Below, in pieces: positions 17,405 to 26,201 of a stretch of 64,000 nt of DNA. The stretch spans positions 2,852,001-2,916,000 of the forward strand of contig NZ_CP048817.1 in assembly GCF_014171475.1 (NCBI RefSeq). The letters are read 5' to 3'. The position numbers and the translations under genes were made by a program. The notes beneath the pieces were generated by a model. That model was given only the letters and a program-made list of their open reading frames with translations, searched no databases and was not told where the DNA came from. Every line of letters begins with the position of its first letter. The first letter of the stretch is position 1. This DNA comes from Sphingomonas sp. So64.6b. Lineage in GTDB: Bacteria; Pseudomonadota; Alphaproteobacteria; Sphingomonadales; Sphingomonadaceae.

Positions 17405-17902
17405 CTAGCGCGGCGGCGCCTCACTGGATGGCGTGGACGCCTTGCCGGCATCCTTTTTCACGGACTGCTGCTTCATGACCGCCCGCCAGTCCTGCTCGGA
17501 TTGTTTGCGGCCGAGACGCGGCCATTCATCGCGTGGACCGCAGGCAAAATCGGTCAATGCCTTGCCGGTCGCGCCGTCATCGGCCTTTTCCCATTTGTCG
17601 CCATCGCTCGGCATCGCATCGGGCGTTACCTTGAAGTCTGAATCATAGACCAGGGCTTTGGTCACCCGAACCTGTCGAGCGGCACAGTTGAATTCGACAT
17701 GCAGCTCCGCGAAGCGCCGCTCAGCGAGCATGCCATCCATATAATAGACCGCACTGGTCAAATCGCCCGCCTTGCCGAGTTGATCGCCGTCGAACAGGAT
17801 GGTGAACCCATCCTCGGACTGAACGCTCCAGAGATCGGCGGCAATGGCCTGGGTGGCGGTGAGCGACAGAGTGGCCGCGATGGCGAGCTTCAGGAATGTC
17901 AC
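17405..17902 (-). CDS. Secreted surface-adhesin-like hypothetical protein
   Basis: 165 aa with a clear Sec signal (MTFLKLAIAATLSLTATQAI, cleavage after AIA). The mature domain is beta-rich: GFTILFDGDQL, VYYMDGMLAERRFAELHVEF with a following Cys, and a late Cys in LTDFACGPRDE, a pattern seen in the small periplasmic E-type adhesin-like family of proteobacteria. The role is unknown. The C-terminal 40 residues are charged and likely disordered. Confidence 0.6.
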   Translation of the reverse strand: MTFLKLAIAATLSLTATQAIAADLWSVQSEDGFTILFDGDQLGKAGDLTSAVYYMDGMLAERRFAELHVEFNCAARQVRVTKALVYDSDFKVTPDAMPSDGDKWEKADDGATGKALTDFACGPRDEWPRLGRKQSEQDWRAVMKQQSVKKDAGKASTPSSEAPPR

Positions 17903-18300
17903 GCTGTTACCTTTCCGCGGGTTGCAGGGTGCAGCCGGTTTAGCGATCGGTGGATTAGGTGGAAAACCGGGGCTTTGGAACCCTTCAACGCTGGGTTGCC
18001 GCTAAATTACCTGCGCGTGCGATAATCCCTAGCTATCACACTGTATAATTAAGGGATCATTGCGCGGGTACACTCCTGCTTACCGGGAGCGGAGATAACT
18101 GGTGGGAGGCGGAAAGGGTCTGATTGAAGGGTGACGGTTGCAGCTAGGGAGCCTTGGCCCCTTTTCGTCTGGGCTATTGCGCGGGTCACGGTCATCGGTA
18201 ATCGACGCGCCATCCAAATCACGATCGCCGTTAAGAACGCATCACTGTCAATTTTACAAAAAATCTGGCATCGTCCGCGCGAACAAAATGGTGATTCGAG
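17903..18300. other. Non-coding left border of the HD/ImmA island
   Basis: No gene supported. Bases 18066-18125 resemble the leader of the DUF2383 gene (13638-13697) at roughly three-quarters identity by eye. The composition drops in GC from about 18200 onward, where the island begins. No tRNA or integrase remnant is visible. Confidence 0.55.
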
Positions 18301-20247
18301 ATGGCAAACGGGACGAGAGCGGGCAGCGAAGATGGCCAAGAGCCATCGATGCCGTTGATGGGTCCTCGTGGGACGAAGCCTATTAATACCCAACCGTCGA
18401 CGAAAGCGGAGCGGCAGGAATTTTTCCTGCCTGTAAACGGCTTCGTGTGGTTCTACCCCGAAGAAGTCGCGGTCATCGATCATCCCGCTTTTCAACGACT
18501 TTCTAAAATAAATCAACTCGGGCAGGCACATTACGTCTACCGCGGAGCCACCCACAAGCGCATCGAGCATGTTATGGGCGCTGTCGGCGTAGTTCAGAAA
18601 ATGATCTCCGCAGTAGCGATTAATGCGGAGAAGGCGCGCGTCCGCCAAGAAGCAGATCGTCGCGCACCGCTCAACACATCTGAAGAACGGTTTGTCAGGT
18701 TAGGCGCCCTACTTCATGACATTGGCCATTTAGCATCGGGCCATACGCTGGAGGACGAACTCAACCTCTTCGACAAACATGATGAAGATGAAAGATTGAG
18801 TCTAGTTTTTGGCGAGGTGAATTGGAATACTGGGGATCAAACTGAACGACTCGCGTCAGTAATTGATCGAAATTTCGCCAATTACGTACCGGACGATCTC
18901 AAAACCCAAGGCGTAACGCCAAGCGAGATCGTAAGATTGCTAATTAGAAAGAAACCGAAGAATTCTATTGGTAAATACGACCCTTTGAAAGACTCCTATT
19001 TAAAACAACAGAAGATTCTCGAAGGTTCACGTAGCATTCGTTTAGATGTGTGCACCAACATGATCGGCAACACAATCTGCGCCGACCTGCTAGATTATAT
19101 CTATCGTGATTGGTATCATGTGGGCAAGATGCTTGTCTCCGAAGATCGGATCTTCCAGTATATGGAGATACGTAACTTGGAACCAGTCAACCTTCACGAT
19201 GAAGTACCAGAAGAAAGTCGCCGCGACCACAAGGATGTATTTGTTCTTGCGTTGGGTACTAATGTGGGGCCATCGGCTAAGATTAGGACTGACGGCATTT
19301 CAGCTATCTTAGGGCTCCTGGAACGACGTTATGAGTTGGCTGAGATGGTTCTCTATCACAGAACCAAGTTAGCAGCAGGAGCCATGCTCGGTCGGGCGCT
19401 CTATGAGCTTTGGGCAGACGAAAACATGAGCGACCTGCCAAAAACATTGCTATGCTTAAGCGACGAAGAGTTGCTGGATTTTGCGCTGAAAAAGGCGTCT
19501 CTAACAGCTAAGGAGCCTCAGGCTAGCACCCGACTGGATGCACCATTGCGCTTGCTACATTCGCTACGAGGACGCTCCCTCTATCGCGCGCTGTATACCG
19601 CTCGTCATTGGGCACTCGCCACTGATCAGCGGCTTCGGTTAAATAACCTCTTTGCGCCCGCAAACGATGCCGAAGGTCGCGGCGCGCGCAACCGAGCTGA
19701 AGCCGCTCGGATGCTGGAAGCGGACTTTGAGCTATCGCCCGGCTCGATAGTAATCAGTTGCGCGGATATCAAACCAAAAATAGCAGAAGTGCAGATTCGT
19801 GTTAATGGGTTGGTTAAAACATTTAGCGCTTACGAAAAACAAGCGGAGGAAGATGGAAAGCGAGGGCTGTCAGGCGGGCACCTTAACGCTCAAATAAAGC
19901 GATTTGCAGATCTATGGCGCTGTGATTTCTTTATATCTAAAGATACTTTTGATGCCCTGGAATCCGAAGCGCCTGAAAAATTGATGTTATTGAAAGACAC
20001 TATTGAACAGGTATTTATTAACCCTCCGCTGGAGGGCAGCAGCGCCGACCGCACCACCGAGCGACTGGCTCGCTCGTATGTCGGGATCGAAACCGCACGA
20101 GGTCGCAATTCGCTTCAAATGCTTGAGGTTGAACCTCATCGAATAGCAGCCCGCGGCGATCCGTCGGTAGGAACAAGCGAACCCACCCGCTATCCCGGTG
20201 GATCGAGAACCCTCTCATCCTACAGGAAACGTCGACAGGCGAAGTGA
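18301..20247 (+). CDS. HD-domain phosphohydrolase (SAMHD1/dGTPase-like), accessory
   Basis: 648 aa. The N-terminal ~350 residues show the HD metal-site signature of dNTP triphosphohydrolases: YRGATHKRIEHVMGAVG (first His), LGALLHDIGHLASGHTLED (HD pair plus GH..SGH), and a later Asp in ADLLDYIYRDWYHVG. The C-terminal ~250 residues are unassigned. Enzymes of this class hydrolyse dNTPs, and bacterial members deplete nucleotides during phage infection. Clearly lower in GC than its neighbours and separated by 1 bp from the following metalloprotease gene, so the pair is cotranscribed and coupled. Start uncertain: ATG at 18301 or at 18349/18358. Confidence 0.72.
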   Translation: MANGTRAGSEDGQEPSMPLMGPRGTKPINTQPSTKAERQEFFLPVNGFVWFYPEEVAVIDHPAFQRLSKINQLGQAHYVYRGATHKRIEHVMGAVGVVQKMISAVAINAEKARVRQEADRRAPLNTSEERFVRLGALLHDIGHLASGHTLEDELNLFDKHDEDERLSLVFGEVNWNTGDQTERLASVIDRNFANYVPDDLKTQGVTPSEIVRLLIRKKPKNSIGKYDPLKDSYLKQQKILEGSRSIRLDVCTNMIGNTICADLLDYIYRDWYHVGKMLVSEDRIFQYMEIRNLEPVNLHDEVPEESRRDHKDVFVLALGTNVGPSAKIRTDGISAILGLLERRYELAEMVLYHRTKLAAGAMLGRALYELWADENMSDLPKTLLCLSDEELLDFALKKASLTAKEPQASTRLDAPLRLLHSLRGRSLYRALYTARHWALATDQRLRLNNLFAPANDAEGRGARNRAEAARMLEADFELSPGSIVISCADIKPKIAEVQIRVNGLVKTFSAYEKQAEEDGKRGLSGGHLNAQIKRFADLWRCDFFISKDTFDALESEAPEKLMLLKDTIEQVFINPPLEGSSADRTTERLARSYVGIETARGRNSLQMLEVEPHRIAARGDPSVGTSEPTRYPGGSRTLSSYRKRRQAK

Positions 20248-20248
20248 A

Positions 20249-21037
20249 ATGCCACAACCGGCGACCTTGCCCAACGATATAGAGACTTATCTAGAAAATG
20301 TTGCGCACGCACTTAACGCAGCACACAGCGGCACCCCGATTCTTTTGAAAGATATCTGCGCGTCTTTAAATATAACCGTTTTGCGCCGACAATCGGTGCC
20401 GAAGGGGAAAGCATACCTATCTTGGGATCGCACATCTTTAGAACGCCCGCAAATTCACTTACCCCTTACCCGTCACAAGACTTGGGATCGGTTCTGTGCG
20501 GCCCATGAAATCGGACATTTTTTTCTTATAGATAAGTTTGACTACATTCCCACAAGTCGAGAATCTTATTGGAAAACAGAAGAGCTCTGCGATTATTTTG
20601 CCAGATCGCTTCTAATACCAAAAGAATTGATAAAAAACGACCTGGATTTAAATACGCACGAGCAAATAATTTCCACCTGCGATCACATTTCAGAGACTGC
20701 TTATGTCCCTTGGCTACAAACGGCTAAACGTATAAGTGAAAATGTCCCAAGAGTCGCGTTATTCACTTTTAGATGGGAAGACTCTGTACTGAAAACCACG
20801 GGATCAAGCCTCAAAGGACATAAGGGAAGATTTAGAGAGCTCTCTCAAGAGACTGAAGCTTATAGGCGCATTAAATGGGTATTTGAAAGCACCGCTCCTG
20901 CAAATATCTTTTCTATCGACCTGAACGAATTTAATGGAAGCAAATTTGGTGACTTCTTAAAGAAAATCGGCGCGGGCTCCATTTCGTTTCGCGTGTCCGC
21001 AAGAAATGGCACGGCCAGAGCAGTGGCTAATATTTGA
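20249..21037 (+). CDS. ImmA/IrrE-family metallopeptidase, accessory
   Basis: 262 aa from the ATG at 20249, one base after the HD gene's stop. The zinc motif HEIGH lies in FCAAHEIGHFFLIDKFD (about residues 85-100), with a downstream EELCDYFARSLLIPKELI that matches the helix carrying the third ligand and the family's LxP motif. Members cleave repressors, e.g. ImmA of ICEBs1 and IrrE/PprI of Deinococcus, and are usually paired with an XRE repressor; none is present here. The partner is instead an HD phosphohydrolase. Low GC. Its stop is 24 bp from a truncated uvrA tail. Confidence 0.8.
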   Translation: MPQPATLPNDIETYLENVAHALNAAHSGTPILLKDICASLNITVLRRQSVPKGKAYLSWDRTSLERPQIHLPLTRHKTWDRFCAAHEIGHFFLIDKFDYIPTSRESYWKTEELCDYFARSLLIPKELIKNDLDLNTHEQIISTCDHISETAYVPWLQTAKRISENVPRVALFTFRWEDSVLKTTGSSLKGHKGRFRELSQETEAYRRIKWVFESTAPANIFSIDLNEFNGSKFGDFLKKIGAGSISFRVSARNGTARAVANI

Positions 21038-21060
21038 GGGTTAATTAGCGACGAAGGTCG

Positions 21061-21480
21061 TTAATTCACTCCTCCTCCGCCACCGTCTCCACACGCACCG
21101 ACCCTTCGCCCGCGACGGCGCAAGATAGTGCCCGGTAAACGACCCTTTCGCCTTGCCACCTGCTCAGGCGTGCCTTCGGCGACGATCTCGCCGCCCTTCA
21201 CCCCGTCCTCGGGCCCAAGGTCGAGCACCCAGTCGGCGGTCTTGATGACGTCGAGGTTATTCTCGATCACCACGACCATATTCCCCTGTTCGACCAGCTG
21301 GTGCAGCAGTTCAAGCAGCTTGCGCACATCCTCGAAATGCAGGCCCGTCATCGGTTCGTCCAGGATGTAGAGCGTCTGGCCGGTCGCGCGGCGTGACAAT
21401 TCCCTGGGCGAGCTTGACGTAACCCGGGTCGGCCTCCGGCGGCGTCGCCGGGAAGCATGGCCTTGCCGGGCATAATTATT
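21061..21480 (-). pseudogene. Truncated uvrA 3' end, copy A
   Basis: Minus-strand remnant of the UvrA C-terminus: [20 protein letters not shown], then [20 protein letters not shown] and [20 protein letters not shown] are obvious matches to the resident uvrA (31474-34539). The tail is shifted by small indels; in another frame it ends [10 protein letters not shown], a normal UvrA terminus but not that of the resident gene. An internal deletion joins two CTTGAC sites near 21410. It diverges from the resident sequence, so it is more likely an acquired tail than a recent duplication. Confidence 0.85.
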
Positions 21481-21645
21481 ACTATTGCGATGATTGTTAA
21501 TATCAATATCATGGCCGAATCGCAGGCTGGATCGGGCTGATCCGCGAGGCGCGTCAATTAGGAGAGCATGTATCGAAGGCAAGGGGTCAGCCCGCTGCCT
21601 GGCTCGTTTTTGGGCTCGTTTTTGGGCTCGTTTTTGGGGGATTCG

Positions 21646-22767
21646 ATGACGCAACGCCCGGTTTCCAACCCAGCCCCGGCCAATAACCCCGCCCCGGCTT
21701 ATAACCCCGCATTATCCGGCAATCCCCAGTCCGCGACGGGACGCGCCTATCCCAACGGCAATCCCGATCTGGGCTACAACCCGCCCGGCGTCCGCAACAC
21801 CGACAGTGCGGTGCCGCTCCGTCGCGACAAGCCGGTCATCCATAATTATGCCTGCAAGGACGCGGCGCCGGGCAATCTTGCCTTTCGCTGGACCTATGGG
21901 TCCAATGTCGCCGCCAAAAATCGCGATCCGCGCGTTCAGGTGGTGCAGTATAACGAGGACAGCTTCGTCCTGCGCCAGAATGTCTGTGTGCATTGGGAAG
22001 CGCCGTTCACTTATCTGCTGTTCGGGAACAAGGGCGCGTTGCTGATCGACAGCGGCGCCACCGCCGACGCGCAGCACTATCCGTTGCGCGCGACGGTTGA
22101 CGCGATCATCACGCGCTGGGCGCAGGCGCGGGGGCGGCGCGCGGTGCCCCTGACCATCGCGCTGACGTCCGGTGAGGATGTCGCGCAGAACCAGGGGCTG
22201 GTGCAGTTTGCGGGACGGCCGGAGACGACCATCGTTCCGAAGCCGCTGCACGTCATGAAGCGGTTCTACGGTCTCGCCAACTGGCCATCCGGCACCGGCG
22301 CGATCGACCTGGGCGACCGCGTGATCGAGGTGATCCCGACGCCGGGCACGCACCAGGACGGTGTGAGCTTCTACGACCCCTATTGCGATTTCCTGTTCAC
22401 CGGCGACCTGCTGTTCCCGGGCAAGATCAATATCGGCAATGACCGCGATTTCGTCGCGTCGCTCGAGCGCCTCAAGGCCTTTGCGGCGGACCGGCCGGTG
22501 AAGTGGTTGCTCGGCGGCCATATCGAAATGATGTTCGTGCCCGGAAAATACTATCCGCGCTTCGCGACCTACAAACCCTATGAGCGCGTGCTGGAGATGC
22601 TCCCCGCCGTGATCGACGAGGCGATCCAATATGCCCGCGACGTGCAGGGCAAGGACATGATGCTGATCCGGCCCGATTTCGCGCTCTTCAATGGGGTCAG
22701 TCCCGATCAGCGAACGCAGGTCTGGCCCGTGGGCGTGCCCAATATCAATGCCCCCCGTCCCTTCTGA
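21646..22767 (+). CDS. MBL-fold protein with degenerate metal site
   Basis: 373 aa from the ATG at 21646 (MTQRPVSN), preceded by GGGGG; the open frame runs upstream through three GSFLG repeats that are unlikely to be translated. The N-terminus is Asn/Pro/Ala-rich ([15 protein letters not shown]). The fold is recognisable: [17 protein letters not shown], then [20 protein letters not shown] and GDLLFPGKI, and late GGHIEMMF. At the expected HxHxDH site the sequence is [10 protein letters not shown], so the main metal ligands are missing. It sits just upstream of a paralogue with an intact site, suggesting a regulatory or divergent role. Confidence 0.75.
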   Translation: MTQRPVSNPAPANNPAPAYNPALSGNPQSATGRAYPNGNPDLGYNPPGVRNTDSAVPLRRDKPVIHNYACKDAAPGNLAFRWTYGSNVAAKNRDPRVQVVQYNEDSFVLRQNVCVHWEAPFTYLLFGNKGALLIDSGATADAQHYPLRATVDAIITRWAQARGRRAVPLTIALTSGEDVAQNQGLVQFAGRPETTIVPKPLHVMKRFYGLANWPSGTGAIDLGDRVIEVIPTPGTHQDGVSFYDPYCDFLFTGDLLFPGKINIGNDRDFVASLERLKAFAADRPVKWLLGGHIEMMFVPGKYYPRFATYKPYERVLEMLPAVIDEAIQYARDVQGKDMMLIRPDFALFNGVSPDQRTQVWPVGVPNINAPRPF

Positions 22768-22824
22768 CGACAACCAGCCCTTTCTGACGATAACGCGTCC
22801 TTGCTGACGATAAGGAGAGCATCC

Positions 22825-23832
22825 GTGGATCGCCGCACCTTTCTGACCTACAACGCCGCTGCCGCCGCCATCCCGCTGTCCGGTATCGGGCTTATGGGCG
22901 TTGCCGACGCGGCGTCGGCGGCCGTTCGACCGGTCGATTTCAAGAGCAATCTTCCCGCCACCGGCAGCTTCCCCGCGAAATGGGACTGCGGCTCGTCGTC
23001 CTGCATGGACAACAGTGATCCGCCGGTGCAGGTCCATTGGTATAACCCGCACACCGCGATCCTGCGGCAGAACAAGGCCTATAGCTACGAGGCGCCGTTC
23101 GCGCCGCTCTATTTCGGCAATGACCGGGTGCTGCTGCTCGACGAAGGTTTCGTGCAGTTGCGCAATGACTGGGACCTGCGCGGCGTGGTCGACCAGTGTA
23201 TCGACGACTGGTGCCGCCGCAACGGCCGTGATCCCGCCAGCCTCGAATTGCTGGTCGCGTTCAGTCACCTCCACGCCGACCATTATGCCGCGACCAACCA
23301 ATTCGCGGACCGTCCCAACACGCGCTATATGGGCCTGACCCATGAGGAGATGGTGGGCTTCTGGGGCATGACCAATTTCCCGGAAGAACGCGTGACGCTC
23401 GATCTGGGCGGCCGCGATATCCTGATCTGGGGTTCGCCCGGTCACGTCGTCTCGGAATTCGCCTATTACGACAGCTATACCCAGATCCTCTACACCGGTG
23501 ACATGTTCTATCGCGGCCGCTGCTATATCAGCTTCTGGCAACCCTGGTTCGACAGCATGAAGCGCCTGATCGACTTTTGCGACACGCATCCGGTGACGCA
23601 CGTCATGGGCTGTCATGTGGAGATCAGCAGGGGCGGTCAGGATTATGCCTATGGCATGACCTATCAGCCCGATGAGGCGCCGGTGGAGATGACCGTGCAA
23701 CAATTGCGCGAGGCATTCGCCCATGCGCAGACGATCACCGAGCCGGGCATTTACTTCACGGGAACGGTATTTCTCTGCAACCAGACACGCGGAACGACGA
23801 CGATCGACAAGAACCCGTATCGGTATGGTTGA
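22825..23832 (+). CDS. MBL-fold hydrolase, exported (Tat-like signal)
   Basis: 335 aa from the GTG at 22825, which follows AAGGAG at ideal spacing. The N-terminus DRRTFLTYNAAAAAIPLSG resembles a Tat signal. The MBL metal site is intact: AFSHLHADHYAATN, then SPGHVVSEFAYYDSY, YTGDMFYRG and a late GCHVEI. The protein shares N-terminal motif VQVHWYNPHTAILRQN and EAPFAPLYFGN with the upstream gene, so they are paralogues. Substrate is unknown. A TGACGATAA-type repeat fills the 57-bp gap. Confidence 0.78.
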   Translation: MDRRTFLTYNAAAAAIPLSGIGLMGVADAASAAVRPVDFKSNLPATGSFPAKWDCGSSSCMDNSDPPVQVHWYNPHTAILRQNKAYSYEAPFAPLYFGNDRVLLLDEGFVQLRNDWDLRGVVDQCIDDWCRRNGRDPASLELLVAFSHLHADHYAATNQFADRPNTRYMGLTHEEMVGFWGMTNFPEERVTLDLGGRDILIWGSPGHVVSEFAYYDSYTQILYTGDMFYRGRCYISFWQPWFDSMKRLIDFCDTHPVTHVMGCHVEISRGGQDYAYGMTYQPDEAPVEMTVQQLREAFAHAQTITEPGIYFTGTVFLCNQTRGTTTIDKNPYRYG

Positions 23833-23931
23833 CGCATTACTTCGCGCATGGGCTGACGCTTGCAGAATTATCATATGATTACACGTAGTTCCCGTGACAC
23901 ATGTAATCACTCCCGATTACCGATCGGGCCA

Positions 23932-24207
23932 TCAAGGGCGTGCGGCGGGGACCAGATGCACGGTCACCCCGGTTCCCGGCATCATCGTGCGCGGCAGCGT
24001 AATCCTTATCGTCACCCGGTCGCCGGCGGCGGATTTGCCGGCTCGCCTCGCCTCGGCGAACTCGGGATAGGCCGCGCACCAGCGAAAGATCGTCACGCGT
24101 GCGACGCCAAGCGCCTCAGCAAGCTCGCGATCGGTGAAGCCCCGGGCGTAGCGTTCGCGAGCCTGGCGGACATAATCGGGTTTGAAGGTCGAGGGGCGTG
24201 TTTTCAT
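23932..24207 (-). CDS. HTH protein, terminase small subunit-like (intact copy 2)
   Basis: 91 aa from the ATG at 24207. PDYVRQARERYARGFTDREL leads to EALGVARVTIFRWCAAYPEF, a helix-turn-helix as in phage terminase small subunits and resolvase-type HTH modules. Then KSAAGDRVTIRITLPRT and a short hydrophobic tail. It is an orphan here: no large terminase or capsid gene is nearby. One operator-like palindrome lies 63 bp upstream. A frameshifted copy is at 11186-11496 and a fragment at 12950-13022. Confidence 0.7.
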   Translation of the reverse strand: MKTRPSTFKPDYVRQARERYARGFTDRELAEALGVARVTIFRWCAAYPEFAEARRAGKSAAGDRVTIRITLPRTMMPGTGVTVHLVPAARP

Positions 24208-24269
24208 GTCTGCCGCGATAGCCGCGATGAAGCGGTGTTTGAATCGAGCGGCGCAATGAAGCGCGGGGG

Positions 24270-24298
24270 AGATATGGGACACCGGTTGTGTTGTATCT
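24270..24298. promoter_or_regulatory. Operator-like palindrome upstream of HTH copy 2
   Basis: Half-sites AGATATGGGACACC and GTGTTGTATCT; same layout as 11559 and 11609. Only one site is present here against two at copy 1. Confidence 0.5.
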
Positions 24299-24530
24299 TC
24301 GGCGCGCCGGGCGCCGGGGAGGCATCAGTATTTACCGTTTAATATCAACTACTTCGTCCACATATTGTGCAAAGTCCCGCGAGCGCCGCGCATTCTGCGC
24401 GTGACGATGACAGGTTGGGTTTGAGGGTTGGGTAAGCTGTCACCGTAACCCCCAATCCTGACCGACCGGACTGTGCTGATCAATCGAGAAACCTCTAGTT
24501 TAGGGGTTGTTGCACGTGTCACCGTAATAT

Positions 24531-24604
24531 TGTCGTCATTGCCGGTGACCAAGGCCTTGAGATTGAGGAACATGTGATGCGCACCGGCCAGGATCGTGCC
24601 GTCA
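24531..24604 (-). repeat. Fragment of the DUF2383 gene
   Basis: 74 bp match 13359-13432 with only a few differences; in minus frame it still reads DGTILAGAHHMFLNLKA. It is cut off on both sides and is non-functional. Confidence 0.8.
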
Positions 24605-24679
24605 ACGGGAGTTCCGCATATGCTGCGTTCTATCGGATTACCGTGACAGCGTCCGTCACGGCGAATACGATATCGTTTT

Positions 24680-25627
24680 ATGCCAAATTGGAGGCTCATC
24701 TTGTCCGACCGCCAAAGCCTCCCCACTCTTCTGTGCGGGCTGGCTGTGCTCTGCATGTTCGGTTCGGCCGCCGCGGCCAAAACCGATCTAATCGAGCCTT
24801 TTCGCGAGTTGCAGATCGATCCGGCGACGCTGACGCTCGAGAGCAAGCTTTATCACCAAGGGGATGTGGTAGTGCGCGCGTCGCTGCGGCGACCGGCAAC
24901 GACGCGGATTGAGGAAGATCGAAGGATAGACCTGAACGGCTTCACGTTAACGATCCCCAAGGACACATTGCTGACTGAGCGATCTTTCGTCCGCGCACCC
25001 AAGTCACGCTTGTTGAGCGACGCCGGTCGCTTCGGCATGCCATCGACCGGCATTCTGTTTTGCAACGCGGACCGGTTAGCGCTCGGGCCATTTTCTTCGG
25101 GCGATAATCTCAAACCGTTCAAGGGACTGGCCTGCCTTATCGATGACAATCGCGACGGCAAATTTGAAGCCGTTACGTTCATCGGGTTTTTCTCGGCACG
25201 AGAGGTTGGACCGGTTTCGTTATCGCCACTGGCTTATGAAGCGATGCCAGGCGCCATGGTACCCGATCATATCGACATGATATTCCAGCGATTCAGCGGC
25301 AATTATCTTTATCTGAAGCCAGTGCTTTATGGTAAGGATGGCAAGCAGGGCTCAATCCGCATGTACACCGACGAGCGGGTCAGCGCGCTCACAGACTATG
25401 CCGATGGTTGCCTGATTAACGCGCCAAGCGATGCGACCACACCATCAACCATTTTAGGCACCATCCTGACGGTCAAGGATGCCGATGCCGTCGCACAATC
25501 TTTTCGGGCCACGATTGCTGCACAGGCCTTTGCCAAACCTCTTACCGCGCAGGTCAGCGGCCATCAGCTGATCAGTGACTGGATACCTGAAACCCTGTCT
25601 CGGTGCGGAGACAAACAAAGACGGTGA
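24680..25627 (+). CDS. Hypothetical secreted protein
   Basis: 315 aa. A hydrophobic N-terminal segment (LPTLLCGLAVLCMFGSAAAA) around residues 14-33 looks like a Sec signal with a long polar n-region. The mature protein has three or four Cys (FCNADR, LACLIDDN, DGCLIN, LSRCGDK) and many beta-prone segments; IDDNRDGKFE resembles a calcium-binding Asp/Asn loop. No family recognised. Moderate GC, within the mosaic region. Confidence 0.6.
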   Translation: MPNWRLILSDRQSLPTLLCGLAVLCMFGSAAAAKTDLIEPFRELQIDPATLTLESKLYHQGDVVVRASLRRPATTRIEEDRRIDLNGFTLTIPKDTLLTERSFVRAPKSRLLSDAGRFGMPSTGILFCNADRLALGPFSSGDNLKPFKGLACLIDDNRDGKFEAVTFIGFFSAREVGPVSLSPLAYEAMPGAMVPDHIDMIFQRFSGNYLYLKPVLYGKDGKQGSIRMYTDERVSALTDYADGCLINAPSDATTPSTILGTILTVKDADAVAQSFRATIAAQAFAKPLTAQVSGHQLISDWIPETLSRCGDKQRR

Positions 25628-25793
25628 CCGGGGCGACCCATCGCTCGAGATAGTGGTATTGTGGCACCGCAACGAAACAGGGGCTGTTTTCACCGTAACT
25701 CGCAACTCCGCATAATTGCTAATAATCCGAAATGGTCCACACGCTGAAATCTCTCACGCCATGGGCACGAAAGGACCAAGCAGATAATCTGTC

Positions 25794-26125
25794 GCACCTG
25801 GCATGGTTGGACGACGCGGGAAAACGCCGCCGCCTATGAGGACGTCGTCCGCAACATCGTCATCCCGGGGATCGAGCGGATGAAGATCAAGGGATTCCAG
25901 CACATCGATCTCATGAAGCGCGATTGCGGGAATGAGTTCGAGTTCCAGACCATCATGTGGTTCGACAGTTTGAAGTCGATCGTCGATTTTGTCGGGGAGG
26001 ATCCCGAGCGGAGCCACGTTCCCGATCAGGCTCGCGCGGTGCTCTCGCGCTTCGATGCACGCGCAACGCATTACGACGTGATCGATCGGCGCCCACAGGG
26101 TTTGGACAACGAGAGTATCGGGTAA
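25794..26125 (+). pseudogene. Antibiotic-biosynthesis-monooxygenase-like protein lacking a proper start
   Basis: In frame, RTWHGWTTRENAAAYEDVV and then FQHIDLMKRDCGNEFEFQTI and MWFDSLKSIVDFVGEDPE match the small ferredoxin-like ABM family (about 100 aa). No ATG, GTG or TTG lies between the in-frame TGA near 25754 and the conserved RTWHG motif; an ATA stands where a start would be expected (about 25791). The first ATG (25880) is internal and would delete the first strand. Probably inactivated, unless a non-standard start is used. Confidence 0.6.
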
Positions 26126-26201
26126 GACGGCTCGTTGAACCGCGTTATCTCCCGGGTGCGGCTGGAGTGGCGCTGACCGTGCGCCATGGGGCAATCGCCG
26201 C

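Larger units (their letters stand above)
24208..24679. other. Non-coding mosaic of displaced fragments
   Basis: Contains the palindrome at 24270-24298, a CACCGTAAC-type short repeat at 24439 and 24518, and a 74-bp piece of the DUF2383 gene at 24531-24604. No gene is supported. Region appears assembled from pieces that are intact elsewhere in the window. Confidence 0.65.

Noticed and set aside
18049..18648. 199-codon minus-strand frame over the start of the HD gene
   Set aside because: Overlaps the conserved HD-gene N-terminus and shows no domain of its own.
21712..23910. 732-codon minus-strand open frame opposite the MBL genes
   Set aside because: Shadow of two well-supported plus-strand genes with intact family motifs; no recognisable pattern of its own.
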